DNA of 64,000 nucleotides from an uncultured Erythrobacter sp. (GTDB lineage: Bacteria > Pseudomonadota > Alphaproteobacteria > Sphingomonadales > Sphingomonadaceae), in NCBI RefSeq assembly GCF_947492365.1, contig NZ_CANLMB010000002.1, positions 372,001-436,000 on the forward strand. The letters are read 5' to 3'. Below, one piece after another: positions 1 to 9,100 of the stretch (the first letter of the stretch is position 1; every line of letters starts with the position of its first letter). The notes beneath the pieces are model-generated. The model was not told where the DNA came from, did not search any database, and worked only from the letters and a program-made list of their open reading frames with translations. The translations under genes were made by a program, and so were the position numbers.

Positions 1-63
1 TGACTTTAGTTTCGTTGCGTCACCGCGTGTTATCAGCATAGTTTCATGCGAAACTAGTCAGAA

Positions 64-1449
64 TCACGCCGCTCCACGCGCGCTGCCGGGGCTCTGCGGA
101 CGCAGGCTCTGGAGCTTGGTTAGAGCGTTGCGCAATTCGCGCTCGGTCTGGCCGAGCTGCGAGGTGTCGGCATGGGCAGCGACATCCGCGGGGCCTTTAT
201 CGAAGCCGCGTTCGGTGAACAGGTTGAGCGCTTTGAGCGCTTCTGCCAAAGCGGCATCGCGGGTCGGGCCGGTCTTGGCGAGGTTGGCGCGTTCGGCGGC
301 CTGATGTTCGTGCAGCGCGCCTGCAAAGCGCTCAACCATTTCGACGAGGCTCAGTTCTTCGGGATGACGCTGGCGCAATTTCTCAAGCGCGTTTTCAGGC
401 GGTGATGCGGTGCGAGCGGCGGGTTCAGGTGCAGGATCAGCCGCAGCTTGCTCTTCCACCCAGACCGCGTTGCGACCCGGAAGTTCGGCAAATTCGCCAA
501 GATCAAGCGCTTGCGGCCTTTCAGGCAGCGGCGCTGATTTGGGGGCGGGCGCGGCTTCGGCAACGGGATCGGGCACGACATTCACCGGCGAAGTCTTGTC
601 GGCACTGGCGAATGCCGATGCGACGGGCGCCGGTACAGGGGCGGGCGCAGCTTCGGGGGAAGGCGGGGTAAACTGGGTGAGGCTCCACGAAGCCGCTTCT
701 GTTGCTGCGCGGGGGCTGCCGATCGGGGCGGGCCCGCCATCGCGTTTTGGCTTGGTCAATACCTGAGCCATGTCGTCTTCCTTCTCAGGGTTCTGGTCAG
801 CAACTGCCTCGCACGTTTCGGCTTCACAGGTTTCGGCCTCACAGGTCTCGATCAGAGCTGACTGAAAATGCTTGCGGGTGAACAAAGCGTCCCCCCCGTT
901 TTCGCGCGCAGTGACATCTTCGGGCGCTTCCATTTCATAGCCACGCTTGGACAATTCGCCCAAAGTGGGTGCGCGTTTCTCGCCGCTGGCGGCGCAATCC
1001 TCGCGCAGTTCCTCGAACTCGCCTTCCTCGATCGGCGCATCGAGGCTGTCGCTGCCAAGATCGGTTGCAGGGTCAATCGGATCAACTCTGCCAGAGCGGC
1101 GCGATTGGACAGCGGATACGACCGAAAGGCTCTCATCCGAAGCGCGCGCGCGCTCATGCATGCTACCCGCAGCAAAATAGGCGATCCCGCCACCAAGCAC
1201 GGCTGCGATGCCTGCATAGGCGAGCTGCGCCCAGTCGCCGAGAAAGCTCGATTTGGTCAGAACAGTGATTCGAATGATGGCATCCGCAGGCAGGACCATG
1301 ACGATAAGGCCCAGCAGCGCCGCGCCCCATGCGCTGATGATCGGCACAAAGAACCGTTGCGCTGCGATAGCTTGCAGTCCGCTCGCGGGTTTGGCGCGCG
1401 ACTTCTTCCGCTTTACCGGCTGCCTATCGATATACTGGCTTAGACGCAT
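64..1449 (-). CDS. Two-TM membrane protein with long disordered cytoplasmic tail, unknown function
   Basis: 461 residues that I do not recognise as a family. A basic N-terminus (KRKKSRAK) is followed by two hydrophobic segments at about residues 30-55 and 70-95. The rest is a long acidic, Pro/Ala-rich, probably disordered region. A short tandem repeat, TCEAE-TCEAE-TCEAV, lies near residues 202-214. The C-terminal 100 residues look helical (EELSLVEMVERFAGALHEHQ) and may be a small folded domain. It stands upstream of and codirectional with no obvious partner; the next gene on the same strand is a glycosyltransferase whose stop lies 40 bp upstream of this start. A role in envelope organisation is only a guess. 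Confidence 0.7.
   Translation of the reverse strand: MRLSQYIDRQPVKRKKSRAKPASGLQAIAAQRFFVPIISAWGAALLGLIVMVLPADAIIRITVLTKSSFLGDWAQLAYAGIAAVLGGGIAYFAAGSMHERARASDESLSVVSAVQSRRSGRVDPIDPATDLGSDSLDAPIEEGEFEELREDCAASGEKRAPTLGELSKRGYEMEAPEDVTARENGGDALFTRKHFQSALIETCEAETCEAETCEAVADQNPEKEDDMAQVLTKPKRDGGPAPIGSPRAATEAASWSLTQFTPPSPEAAPAPVPAPVASAFASADKTSPVNVVPDPVAEAAPAPKSAPLPERPQALDLGEFAELPGRNAVWVEEQAAADPAPEPAARTASPPENALEKLRQRHPEELSLVEMVERFAGALHEHQAAERANLAKTGPTRDAALAEALKALNLFTERGFDKGPADVAAHADTSQLGQTERELRNALTKLQSLRPQSPGSARGAA
808..850 (-). repeat. 15-bp tandem repeat, three copies, in coding sequence
   Basis: Roughly three imperfect copies of a 15-bp unit (core ttcggcctcacagg) encode the repeated TCEAE motif of the two-TM protein. 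The period is a multiple of three, so length changes would stay in frame. There are no spacers, so it is not a CRISPR array. Confidence 0.7.
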
Positions 1450-1489
1450 GACGCCCCTTACAAATTGGGGCTTCGGGGGATGCGTATCC

Positions 1490-2755
1490 CTAGGCCCTTA
1501 ATCCCTGTTCGCGCGGATTGGACGCAAACCGTCCATCACGCTTAAGATCGGCTAGCAAGAGTTGGTAAACGTCTGGATAACGACGCGCATTTTCATGCCA
1601 GTCGTGGCGGGTGCGCACATGTTCGATGCCGCGCTTGCGCATAGCGTCCCATTCATCGCGCCGGTCGAGCATATCGGCCAGCGCATCGGCGCAGGCTGCG
1701 GGATCGTCAGGCGGGAAGAGAAAGCCGGTTTCACCGTGGGTAATCAGCTCGCGGTGTCCGCCGACATCGGAAGCCGCCACAATCCGGCGCTGGGCCATCG
1801 CTTCGAGCGGTTTGAGCGGGGTCACGAGATCGGTGAGGCGCGAGTCTTTGCGCGGATAGGCCAGCACGTCGATAAGTGAATAGTAACGCTCGACCTCTGT
1901 GTGCGGCACGCGTCCGGCAAAGATCACGGCGTCCGGCTGAGGCAGCGAAGCGGCGGCCGCGCGCCATTCGCTCTCCATCTCGCCCGCTCCGACCAGCAGC
2001 AGCCTTGCCGCAGTGTGCCGTTCGCGCAGTCGCGGCATGGCGGCAATCAGGTCGTCAATGCCTTCGTAATCGTAGAAGCTGCCGATATAGCCGATCACTG
2101 GAGCGCCCGTTTCGATCCCCAATTCGCGCGCCAGAGCGTCATCGCGCGGCGGCGGGTCGCCGAAAAGCTGCAAATCAACGCCATTGGGCATCACTCCGAT
2201 TTTCCCCGGAGCGATCCCGCGCGCGACCAGATCATCGCGCAGGCCCTTGCAAATGGTGAAGACCGCATCGGCGCGGCTCGCGACCTGCGTTTCGAGGCTG
2301 CGGGTGAGGCGGTATTTGGCTGATCCCTCGGTACCGTTGCGATTGCCGACAGCGGCATCTTCCCAGAACGCGCGGATTTCATAGACGAACGGCACGCCCA
2401 GCGCGCGCGCTGCCCGCAAGGCGGCTCCGCCATTGAGCGCGGGCGAGTGGGCGTGGATGACGTCAGGACGCCAATCTTTGGCAAGCTCCTGAATTGCGCC
2501 GGAAAGCGCGGCCATCTCGCGGAATTCATTGACCAGCATCGGCCCGCTGGTGACGCCCGGCGTGCGGTGAAAGGTCAGCCCGTCAAACGTCTCGACATCT
2601 TCATCCCACTCCGCCTCGTGATTGTGCTTTTGCGAGGTGATCCCGCGCACTTCGAGGCCCAGCGCCTCCTGCGCTTTCAGAATAGCGCGGGTGCGGAAGG
2701 TGTAGCCGCTATGCAGCGGCAACGAATGGTCAAGGACGTGGAGTATGCGCGTCAT
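1490..2755 (-). CDS. Exosortase-A-associated glycosyltransferase, GT-B fold (group 1)
   Basis: 421 residues. The N-terminus, ILHVLDHSLPLHSGYTFRTR, is the characteristic opening of the PEP-CTERM/exosortase-A-associated glycosyltransferase group (Daro_2409-like, TIGR04063 by recollection). A GT4-type donor domain follows, with GVDLQLFG and an E-rich C-terminal motif (PLEAMAQRRIVAASDVGGH). It should transfer a sugar from a nucleotide-sugar to a lipid-linked intermediate on the cytoplasmic face of the inner membrane, in the exopolysaccharide or glycan pathway that accompanies exosortase A. It is divergent from the O-ligase-like gene of the same system, with only about 65 bp between it and the small coupled ORF. 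Exosortase itself is not in the window. Confidence 0.85.
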   Translation of the reverse strand: MTRILHVLDHSLPLHSGYTFRTRAILKAQEALGLEVRGITSQKHNHEAEWDEDVETFDGLTFHRTPGVTSGPMLVNEFREMAALSGAIQELAKDWRPDVIHAHSPALNGGAALRAARALGVPFVYEIRAFWEDAAVGNRNGTEGSAKYRLTRSLETQVASRADAVFTICKGLRDDLVARGIAPGKIGVMPNGVDLQLFGDPPPRDDALARELGIETGAPVIGYIGSFYDYEGIDDLIAAMPRLRERHTAARLLLVGAGEMESEWRAAAASLPQPDAVIFAGRVPHTEVERYYSLIDVLAYPRKDSRLTDLVTPLKPLEAMAQRRIVAASDVGGHRELITHGETGFLFPPDDPAACADALADMLDRRDEWDAMRKRGIEHVRTRHDWHENARRYPDVYQLLLADLKRDGRFASNPREQGLRA

Positions 2756-2821
2756 AGGATTTCACATAAGCGCAATGTGCTTAACGGGCCGTCAACCGCG
2801 TTGCCCTATGGCGGCGATGAC

Positions 2822-3025
2822 ATGATCGACTATCTCTCCCTTGCTATCGGGCACGCGCTGCTCGCTGTCGCATTTCTGCGGCTGGTGATGCGCGAGGATC
2901 TGGATGTCGATCCCGAGATTCAGGCCTATGCCGACAAGCTGGATGCCGAACGCGAGGCCGCCAGCGTTGCGGGCCGCAATGCCCGTCGCCGCCAGCGTGG
3001 TTCTGATGATGAGAGCGCAGTCTGA
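2822..3025 (+). CDS. Small single-TM protein coupled to O-ligase-like gene
   Basis: 67 residues with an ATG at 2822. A hydrophobic helix (LSLAIGHALLAVAFLRLVM, residues 5-23) is followed by a charged helical tail with an Arg-rich end (RNARRRQRG). The stop codon shares one base with the start of the O-ligase-like gene (TGATG), so translation is probably coupled. That coupling suggests a role as a small subunit or partner of that membrane protein. No family was recognised. Confidence 0.7.
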   Translation: MIDYLSLAIGHALLAVAFLRLVMREDLDVDPEIQAYADKLDAEREAASVAGRNARRRQRGSDDESAV

Positions 3026-4443
3026 TGCTCGACCTCGTCTTCATCGCCTTTATCGGATTTATCCTGCTGCTGGGCCTGCGCCGACCGTTCCTGTGGGTGC
3101 TGCTCTATGTCTATATTGACATTCTGGCTCCCCAGCGGATCGGCTATGGCATCATTCAGGAATTGCAGATCTCGCTGATCGCCTTTGCTGCCGCTTTCGG
3201 TGGCTGGCTGATCCTTGATCGCAAGGAGGGCGCGCGTTTCTCGCTACGCCAGTTCCTTATACTTGGATTGCTGATCTATTGCTGGTGGACGCTTCAAGGA
3301 GCCGAATTCCCCGAGGCTGCCGCGACTAAGTGGGACTGGGTTTGGAAGGCGTTTCTATTCGCAATCTTCCTGCCGCTTACCATCACAACCCGGCTTCGGA
3401 TAGAAGCGCTCGCGCTGGTACTGGTGGTCGCTGTGGCGACGATTGTTATCGGGACGGGGATGAAGACCGTGCTGGGCGGCGGGGGCTACGAGAACCTCAA
3501 ATTCTTCGTCAAAGACAATAGCGGCATTTACGAAAGTTCGACGCTTGCCACCGTTGCTATCGCGCTGATCCCGGTAATCGCGTGGTTCACCAAATATGGC
3601 ACGGTCTACCGCCCGCATTGGACGGTGAGCGTGTTTGCAGGCGCGCTGATCTTTGCCAGCCTGCTGATCCCGGTAGGCACCGAAGCGCGCACGGGCCTGC
3701 TCTGCATTGCGGCGCTCGGCGTGCTACTGCTGCGTTACACAAAGCGCCGGCTAGTCTTCATCGCCGCAGCGGGTGTCATGGGGCTGACCGCTTTGCCGTT
3801 CCTTCCGGCGAGCTATTACGAACGGATGGCAACCCTGACCCAGCCGGGCGGCGACGAAAGCGCCTCCACCCGGATCGCGGTGTGGGAGTGGACCATGGAC
3901 TACGCCGCGGAAAGGCCGTTTGGCGGAGGCTTCGATGCATACCGCGCGAACAGCTTCACCTATCGCATGCCGGTGCGGCAGGAGGTCGGCAATACGGTCA
4001 GCGTCGAGTACCGCGAAGTCACGGACGAAGCGCGCGCGTTCCACTCATCCTTCTTTGAGGTTCTGGGCGAGCAGGGCTATCCCGGCCTTGCCATGTGGCT
4101 GCTGCTGCACGGGCTGGGCGTGTGGCAGATGGAGCGGATCTATCGCAAATGGCGTGTGGGTGATCGCAGCCGCGACGAAGCGACCGAATGGATCGCGCCG
4201 CTCGCCGCAGCGCTGCAGATGGCAAGCCTGGTCTATCTGGTCGGCGCGACGTTTCAGGGGATCGCCTATCAGCCAGTGATGCTGATGATTGTCGGCCTGC
4301 AAATCGGGCTCAACTCCTATACCATCCGGATCGAATCGACCCGCGAGGATGAAGTCGAAACTACCGAACCTTCTCCATCAGAGCGGCGGGCGGAGCGCCA
4401 ACGTGCCGCCGCACAGGCACGCGCAAGGCTGGCGGTGCCGTAA
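3025..4443 (+). CDS. Exosortase-A-associated O-glycosylation-ligase-like membrane protein
   Basis: 472 residues with about ten to eleven hydrophobic segments. The N-terminal part (LRRPFLWVLLYVYIDILAPQ) resembles the DUF5935 region. A large periplasmic loop precedes the conserved patch AFHSSFFEVLGEQGYPGLA, near residue 340, which is the Wzy_C/O-antigen-ligase-like signature. It matches the putative O-glycosylation ligase associated with exosortase A (TIGR03097 type, from memory). It likely polymerises or transfers lipid-linked glycan at the periplasmic face. The C-terminus is a soluble, charged tail. It overlaps the preceding small ORF by one base and is divergent from the exosortase-associated glycosyltransferase. 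Confidence 0.85.
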   Translation: MLDLVFIAFIGFILLLGLRRPFLWVLLYVYIDILAPQRIGYGIIQELQISLIAFAAAFGGWLILDRKEGARFSLRQFLILGLLIYCWWTLQGAEFPEAAATKWDWVWKAFLFAIFLPLTITTRLRIEALALVLVVAVATIVIGTGMKTVLGGGGYENLKFFVKDNSGIYESSTLATVAIALIPVIAWFTKYGTVYRPHWTVSVFAGALIFASLLIPVGTEARTGLLCIAALGVLLLRYTKRRLVFIAAAGVMGLTALPFLPASYYERMATLTQPGGDESASTRIAVWEWTMDYAAERPFGGGFDAYRANSFTYRMPVRQEVGNTVSVEYREVTDEARAFHSSFFEVLGEQGYPGLAMWLLLHGLGVWQMERIYRKWRVGDRSRDEATEWIAPLAAALQMASLVYLVGATFQGIAYQPVMLMIVGLQIGLNSYTIRIESTREDEVETTEPSPSERRAERQRAAAQARARLAVP

Positions 4444-4575
4444 CGGCAGGCCGCCCGCGCCCTACGATTGGCCGCTGCGCACATTGCATCACCCCGTTTC
4501 ATAGGCCATGTAGCTCCCCAAGAAGCGCCGTTCCTGACGGAATTTCCAGCGGCGTATTGTTATAGGGAGAACATT

Positions 4576-5025
4576 ATGACCCCGCAGGAATTGGCCGCAA
4601 AAGTCGGCGAGAATATCGGCACCAGTGAATGGGTTGAGATGCCTCAGGAGAAGGTCAACATGTTCGCGGATGCGACAGGCGACCATCAGTTCATTCACAT
4701 CAACGAAGAAGCTGCCAAGATGACGCCGTTTGGTGGCACCATCGTGCATGGGTTTATGACCCTCTCGATGATCCCCTACCTTTCCGCCAACAGCGACATG
4801 CCCAAGATGGATAACGTCAAGATGGGCGTGAATTATGGCGGCAACAAAACCCGCTTCATCAACCCGGTCCGCGTTGGCAAGCGCATTCGCGGCCACTGGA
4901 AACTCGTCGAAATGATCGAAAAGCGCCCCGGCCAATGGCAGCAAACTGCCGAGATCACGATCGAGATCGAAGGCGAGGAGAAGCCCGCTTTGATCTGCGA
5001 GTGGATCACCCAGTTCTTCGTCTGA
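4576..5025 (+). CDS. MaoC-family (R)-specific enoyl-CoA hydratase-like protein
   Basis: 150 residues forming a single hot-dog domain of typical length. The hydratase-2 signature appears as GDHQFIH, with Asp36 and His41 as the likely catalytic pair, followed by FGGTIVHGFMTLS. The start is the ATG at 4576, preceded by a good ribosome binding site (agggaga). It lies 78 bp upstream of a thiolase on the same strand. A role in short-chain acyl-CoA or PHA-linked metabolism is plausible; the substrate cannot be told from the sequence. Confidence 0.88.
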   Translation: MTPQELAAKVGENIGTSEWVEMPQEKVNMFADATGDHQFIHINEEAAKMTPFGGTIVHGFMTLSMIPYLSANSDMPKMDNVKMGVNYGGNKTRFINPVRVGKRIRGHWKLVEMIEKRPGQWQQTAEITIEIEGEEKPALICEWITQFFV

Positions 5026-5103
5026 GCGCGCTCGACATACACAAAACGCCATTTTCGCCCTCCCCGGGGGATGGACCGTTTAACATTCTAAAGGACACCT
5101 CTC

Positions 5104-6285
5104 ATGTCACGTGACGCAGTCATCGTTTCCACCGCCCGCACGCCGATTGGCCGGGCTTATAAAGGCGGCTTCAACGCCACTCCGGGCGCGACGCTCGGCT
5201 CCTATTCCTTCGCCGCAGCGGTTGAGCGTTCGGGCATCGACGCGGGCGAGATCGACGATGTTGTCTGGGGCGCGGTCCTCACGCAAGGCACGCAGGCAGG
5301 CAATATCGGCCGCCAGGTCGCGCTTCGCGGCGGCGCTCCGGTGAGCGTTGCTGCGCAGACGATTGACCGTCAGTGCTCTTCGGGCCTGATGGCGATTGCG
5401 ACTGCAGCCAAGCAGATCATTGTCGACAATATGGATATCGTCGTCGGCGGCGGTCAGGATTCGATCTCGATGGTCCAAACGCCGGAAATGCGCGTCGCGC
5501 CTGACCGGTCGCTGATCGAGATGCACAAGGACGTCTACATGCCGATGCTCGGCACCGCAGAGACGGTGGCCGCGCGTTACGGCGTCAGCCGCGAAGCGCA
5601 GGACGAATATGCGCTGCAATCGCAAATGCGCACTGCCGCGGGGCAAGAGGCCGGCCATTTCGATGCCGAAATCGTTCCTGTGACCACCACTATGATGGTC
5701 AAGGACAAGGCAACCGGCGAAGTTTCGAGCCAGGAAGTCACAATCACCAAGGATGAAGGCAACCGCCCTTCGACCACGCTCGAAGGGCTGGCCTCGCTCA
5801 ATCCGGTAATGGGTCCGGACAAGGTCATCACGGCCGGTAACGCCTCGCAGCTTTCGGACGGTTCGTCGGCCAGCGTGCTGATGGAAGCCAAGCTCGCCGA
5901 GCAAAAGGGCCTCCAGCCGCTCGGCCGCTATGTCGGCATGGCAGTCGCGGGCACTGAACCTGACGAAATGGGCATCGGCCCGGTCTTCGCGATTCCGAAA
6001 CTGCTCAAGCAGACCGGCCTCACCATGGACGATATCGGCCTGTGGGAACTGAACGAAGCGTTTGCGGTGCAGGTGCTTTACTGCCGCGACCGTCTGGGCA
6101 TCGATAACGATATCCTCAACGTCAATGGCGGCTCGATCTCGATCGGCCACCCTTACGGCATGACCGGCGCACGCTGCACCGGCCACGCGCTGATCGAAGG
6201 CAAGCGCCGCGGCGCCAAATACGTCGTCGTGACTATGTGCGTCGGCGGCGGCATGGGCGCAGCGGGGCTGTTCGAGGTCTTCTGA
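5104..6285 (+). CDS. Thiolase, acetyl-CoA C-acyltransferase family
   Basis: 393 residues, normal length for a thiolase. The nucleophile is Cys91 in [10 protein letters not shown], the active-site His is His349 in [10 protein letters not shown], and the second Cys is Cys379 in [10 protein letters not shown]. It condenses or cleaves beta-ketoacyl-CoA in the cytoplasm. A strong ribosome binding site (aaagga) stands about 9 bp before the ATG. It follows the MaoC hydratase gene and may be cotranscribed with it. Whether it is biosynthetic (PhaA-like) or degradative (FadA-like) is not decided by the sequence. Confidence 0.92.
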   Translation: MSRDAVIVSTARTPIGRAYKGGFNATPGATLGSYSFAAAVERSGIDAGEIDDVVWGAVLTQGTQAGNIGRQVALRGGAPVSVAAQTIDRQCSSGLMAIATAAKQIIVDNMDIVVGGGQDSISMVQTPEMRVAPDRSLIEMHKDVYMPMLGTAETVAARYGVSREAQDEYALQSQMRTAAGQEAGHFDAEIVPVTTTMMVKDKATGEVSSQEVTITKDEGNRPSTTLEGLASLNPVMGPDKVITAGNASQLSDGSSASVLMEAKLAEQKGLQPLGRYVGMAVAGTEPDEMGIGPVFAIPKLLKQTGLTMDDIGLWELNEAFAVQVLYCRDRLGIDNDILNVNGGSISIGHPYGMTGARCTGHALIEGKRRGAKYVVVTMCVGGGMGAAGLFEVF

Positions 6286-6286
6286 T

Positions 6287-6712
6287 TTGCAAACCGCGCT
6301 CCGCTCCCATTGGGTCTGGCTTTTCGCGATCCTGACCCTTGTGAGTACGCTTGATTACTGGGATCACATCTCACGCCCGGGGTCTGCTTTTGCGCAGGCT
6401 CCGGGCGCCTGGTTTGCCTTCACGGCGGTCAGTCACATGAGCGTGTGTGTGATTGCATGGCTTGTGGCAAAGGGGCTTGCAAGGCTCAATCTACCCGCCT
6501 TGCTCGCGGATACTCTAGGCATTGCCAGCGCGGTTGCGGCGCATTTGCTGGCGACCGGCCCGCTGTGGGACCGACTGTTCTGGGGCGGCGGACTGATCTT
6601 TAGCTCGGTTTTGATCCCGGTTGCGATCGCTTGCGGGCTTTACCTGTTCTACCGGCTGGCCTTCGGATTTGTCCTGAAATTGCGCACCACAGAGCCCAAA
6701 AGCTTGCCGTAG
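6287..6712 (+). CDS. Small integral membrane protein, unknown
   Basis: 141 residues starting at a TTG one base after the thiolase stop. It has four likely transmembrane segments, at about residues 8-23, 40-62, 75-92 and 100-125. No motif or family was recognised. Its position immediately after the thiolase suggests cotranscription, without telling a function. No ATG lies in frame before Met45, so the TTG start is the best choice. Confidence 0.6.
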   Translation: MQTALRSHWVWLFAILTLVSTLDYWDHISRPGSAFAQAPGAWFAFTAVSHMSVCVIAWLVAKGLARLNLPALLADTLGIASAVAAHLLATGPLWDRLFWGGGLIFSSVLIPVAIACGLYLFYRLAFGFVLKLRTTEPKSLP

Positions 6713-6740
6713 CGGCGGCTTGGGAGCATTCTCCTACCCC

Positions 6741-7352
6741 ATGGGCATAATGGAAATCATCGGGATCGCTGGGAGCGTCAGCCTGCTTTCGGGCTGGCGG
6801 CTCTATCTGTGCATCTTTGCAACCGGCCTTGCGATGCGGCTCGACGCGTTGCCGGTGCCCGAACATCTGGCGAGCCTTGGCGTGCTCGAAAATCCGTGGG
6901 TGATGGGCATCGCAGCTGTCGGCGCTCTGGCGGAGTTCTTTGCCGATAAGGTGATGTGGCTCGACAGCATCTGGGACAGCATTCACACCTTCATCCGGCC
7001 CGTCGGCGGCGCGCTGCTGGCGCTGGCTATCGTTGATCCGTCGGACCCGGCGATGCAGGTGATCGCCTTTATGCTGGGCGGCGGAGCGAGCTTCCTCGCG
7101 CATGGCGGCAAGGCCAGCGCGCGCGCCGTGGCCAACACTTCGCCGGAGCCGGTTTCGAACGCGGTCACATCGAGCGTAGAGGATGTCGCGACCGTCGGCC
7201 TGCTTTGGGCAGCCTACGAATACCCGACAATCGCAGCGGGAATTGCGGTTGTGCTGCTGGTTCTGGTGATTGTGCTGCTATGGTTAGCGTGGCGCGTGCT
7301 TGGGAGTATCCGCGCGGCGCTTAGGGGGACAGGTAGCGGAGACCTAGGATGA
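6741..7352 (+). CDS. DUF4126-family membrane protein
   Basis: About 203 residues. The sequence (GIAGSVSLLSGWRLYLCIFATG, then ALAEFFADKVMWLDSIWDSIH and FLAHGGKASARAVANTSPEP) matches the DUF4126 pattern of multi-TM proteins of unknown role. The frame is open from a TTG at 6720; the ATG at 6741 (or 6750) is the more likely start. It ends in a 4-bp ATGA overlap with the following lipoprotein gene, so the two are probably coupled. Confidence 0.8.
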   Translation: MGIMEIIGIAGSVSLLSGWRLYLCIFATGLAMRLDALPVPEHLASLGVLENPWVMGIAAVGALAEFFADKVMWLDSIWDSIHTFIRPVGGALLALAIVDPSDPAMQVIAFMLGGGASFLAHGGKASARAVANTSPEPVSNAVTSSVEDVATVGLLWAAYEYPTIAAGIAVVLLVLVIVLLWLAWRVLGSIRAALRGTGSGDLG

Positions 7353-7753
7353 ATTTGAGAAATTCGGTTCTTCTTACAGTTGTTGTCTTAGCATCCTGCG
7401 AACGAGCGGGAGAAGTGAGGCACCCGGAAGAAGTTATGGTGAGCCTTTACCAGTTCAACGGCCAAGAGGTCAGGATTGAGGCATGTGGTGAGCAGATCAT
7501 TGCTGGATCATTCAAAACTTCTGATGCGACAGGCCATTCCAAGAGCGAGGTTTTTCGAAAGCGTGACGGCTGCAAGTTGAGCGTCAAGATCGGGTCGGAT
7601 TTCGATCAAATTTACGATTTGAGTGAGCGGACAAACTACGTCCATATTACCTATACCGGCAACCCTGTATACGTAGATGGCCTCGAAGAGTGTGGCCCAA
7701 GTTGCATTGGATTTGTCGTAAAGCAATTCGAGGAGTTCCCGCCTCTCGATTGA
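7349..7753 (+). CDS. Putative lipoprotein, unknown
   Basis: 134 residues. A short basic N-terminus and hydrophobic stretch end in a lipobox-like LASC at residues 14-17, so Cys17 would be lipidated. The mature part has four more cysteines, including the pair in LEECGPSCIGF, which may form disulphides in the periplasm. It overlaps the DUF4126 gene by 4 bp. Its base composition is visibly more AT-rich than the neighbours. No family was recognised. Confidence 0.65.
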   Translation: MNLRNSVLLTVVVLASCERAGEVRHPEEVMVSLYQFNGQEVRIEACGEQIIAGSFKTSDATGHSKSEVFRKRDGCKLSVKIGSDFDQIYDLSERTNYVHITYTGNPVYVDGLEECGPSCIGFVVKQFEEFPPLD

Positions 7754-7776
7754 GCGACTAATGCCGGCGCCGAGCT

Positions 7777-9015
7777 TTAAGAATGCGCCGCCACAAATTC
7801 CTCAACCACCGGTGCGACCTTGGTCCGCCACCTGCTCCCGTTGAAGATGCCGTAATGCCCGGCGCCTTCGGCCATGTAGTAGCGCTTCTTGTCTTCGGAG
7901 AGCCCGCTTGCGAGGTCGAGCGCGGCTTTGGTCTGGCCGAGGCCTGAAATGTCGTCGCGTTCGCCTTCGATGGCGAGCAAGGCGGTGTCGGTGATCTGAG
8001 TGAGGTCGACCACTTCGCCCTTGTGTTCAAACGTGCCGCGCGGGATCGAGTGTTTCTGGAACACTTCCTCGACCGTCTGGAGGTAGAACTCCGCCGTCAT
8101 GTCGCACACGGCGCGATATTCGTCGTAAAACGCCTTTGTCGCATCTGCGCTTTCCTCATCGCCAGCGGTGAGGTGTTTGAACATCTCGTAATGGCTCATC
8201 ATGTGGCTTTGCAGGTTCATGCTCATGAACGCTGATAGCTGCATGAAGCCGGGATAGACCCGCCGCCCGGCGCCGCGATAATTGATCGGAACGGTGGCAA
8301 TTACGCTCTGGCGGAACCATTCGATCGGGCGGTTCATCGCGTGATTGTTGACCGTGGTCGGGCTTTCGCGCGTATCAATCGGCCCGCCCATCATGGTCAG
8401 CGTGGCGGGCGCAGCCGGAGAATTGTGCTGATTGAGCAGCGCGGTCGCGGCAAAGGCCGGGACCGAGGGCTGGCATACGGCGAGCATATGCGGGCGCTGG
8501 CCGGGTTCCAGCGACTCGATATATTCGAGGAATTCGATGAGGTAGTCGATATAGGTGTCGAGGTTGAAGTCGCCTTCCGACACCGGCACCAGCTTCGCAT
8601 CGGCCCAGTCGGTGATGTAGACCTCAAAGCTTTGCAGCATCCGCTCGACCGTGCCGCGCAGCAGGGTCGCATAATGCCCGCTCATGGGAGCAACGATCAG
8701 CAATTTGGGCCGCTTGTCATCTATCCCGTCGAGGCGGAAGCGTTTGAGATCGCCGAAAGCGCGGTTGATCACCGTCGCCTCGATCACGGGATAGGTTCTG
8801 CCATCCACCTCGACCTCGTTGATGTCGAAAGCGGGCTTGCCATAATGCGCGGTGGCATGGGCGAACACGTCAAGCGCGTTGGCAGCCATCGGGCCGAAGC
8901 CAACTTTGCCCAGCGGATTGGCGGGGTGTGCGAGCATCTCTGAACTGATCGAAGCGATCGCGCTCACGGAATTCATCCAGCTGCGTTGCAGCTCATAAGC
9001 TTGGTAAAGCATCAT
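7777..9015 (-). CDS. phaZ: Intracellular polyhydroxyalkanoate depolymerase
   Basis: 412 residues from the ATG at 9015 (a second ATG follows at once). The N-terminus MLYQAYELQRSW is typical of intracellular PHB depolymerases. The catalytic residue is Cys181 in VCQPSVPAF; the family uses Cys in place of Ser in the lipase box, at the same position as in the Ralstonia enzyme (from memory). A conserved His sits in GHYGIFNG near the C-terminus. It hydrolyses stored PHB granules to hydroxybutyrate oligomers or monomers. A palindrome resembling a PhaR operator lies 86 bp upstream at 9101-9115. Confidence 0.92.
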   Translation of the reverse strand: MMLYQAYELQRSWMNSVSAIASISSEMLAHPANPLGKVGFGPMAANALDVFAHATAHYGKPAFDINEVEVDGRTYPVIEATVINRAFGDLKRFRLDGIDDKRPKLLIVAPMSGHYATLLRGTVERMLQSFEVYITDWADAKLVPVSEGDFNLDTYIDYLIEFLEYIESLEPGQRPHMLAVCQPSVPAFAATALLNQHNSPAAPATLTMMGGPIDTRESPTTVNNHAMNRPIEWFRQSVIATVPINYRGAGRRVYPGFMQLSAFMSMNLQSHMMSHYEMFKHLTAGDEESADATKAFYDEYRAVCDMTAEFYLQTVEEVFQKHSIPRGTFEHKGEVVDLTQITDTALLAIEGERDDISGLGQTKAALDLASGLSEDKKRYYMAEGAGHYGIFNGSRWRTKVAPVVEEFVAAHS

Positions 9016-9100
9016 TGCCCCGTAAAGAGTTGCGCAAAGCCTCCCCACAGGCGCGGCGCGAACATGTTTGATTGACTGCTAGATGGCCTCTCGCAGACCA

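Noticed and set aside
808..850. Direct repeats as a CRISPR array
   Set aside because: Units are 15 bp, without spacers, and lie in a coding frame.
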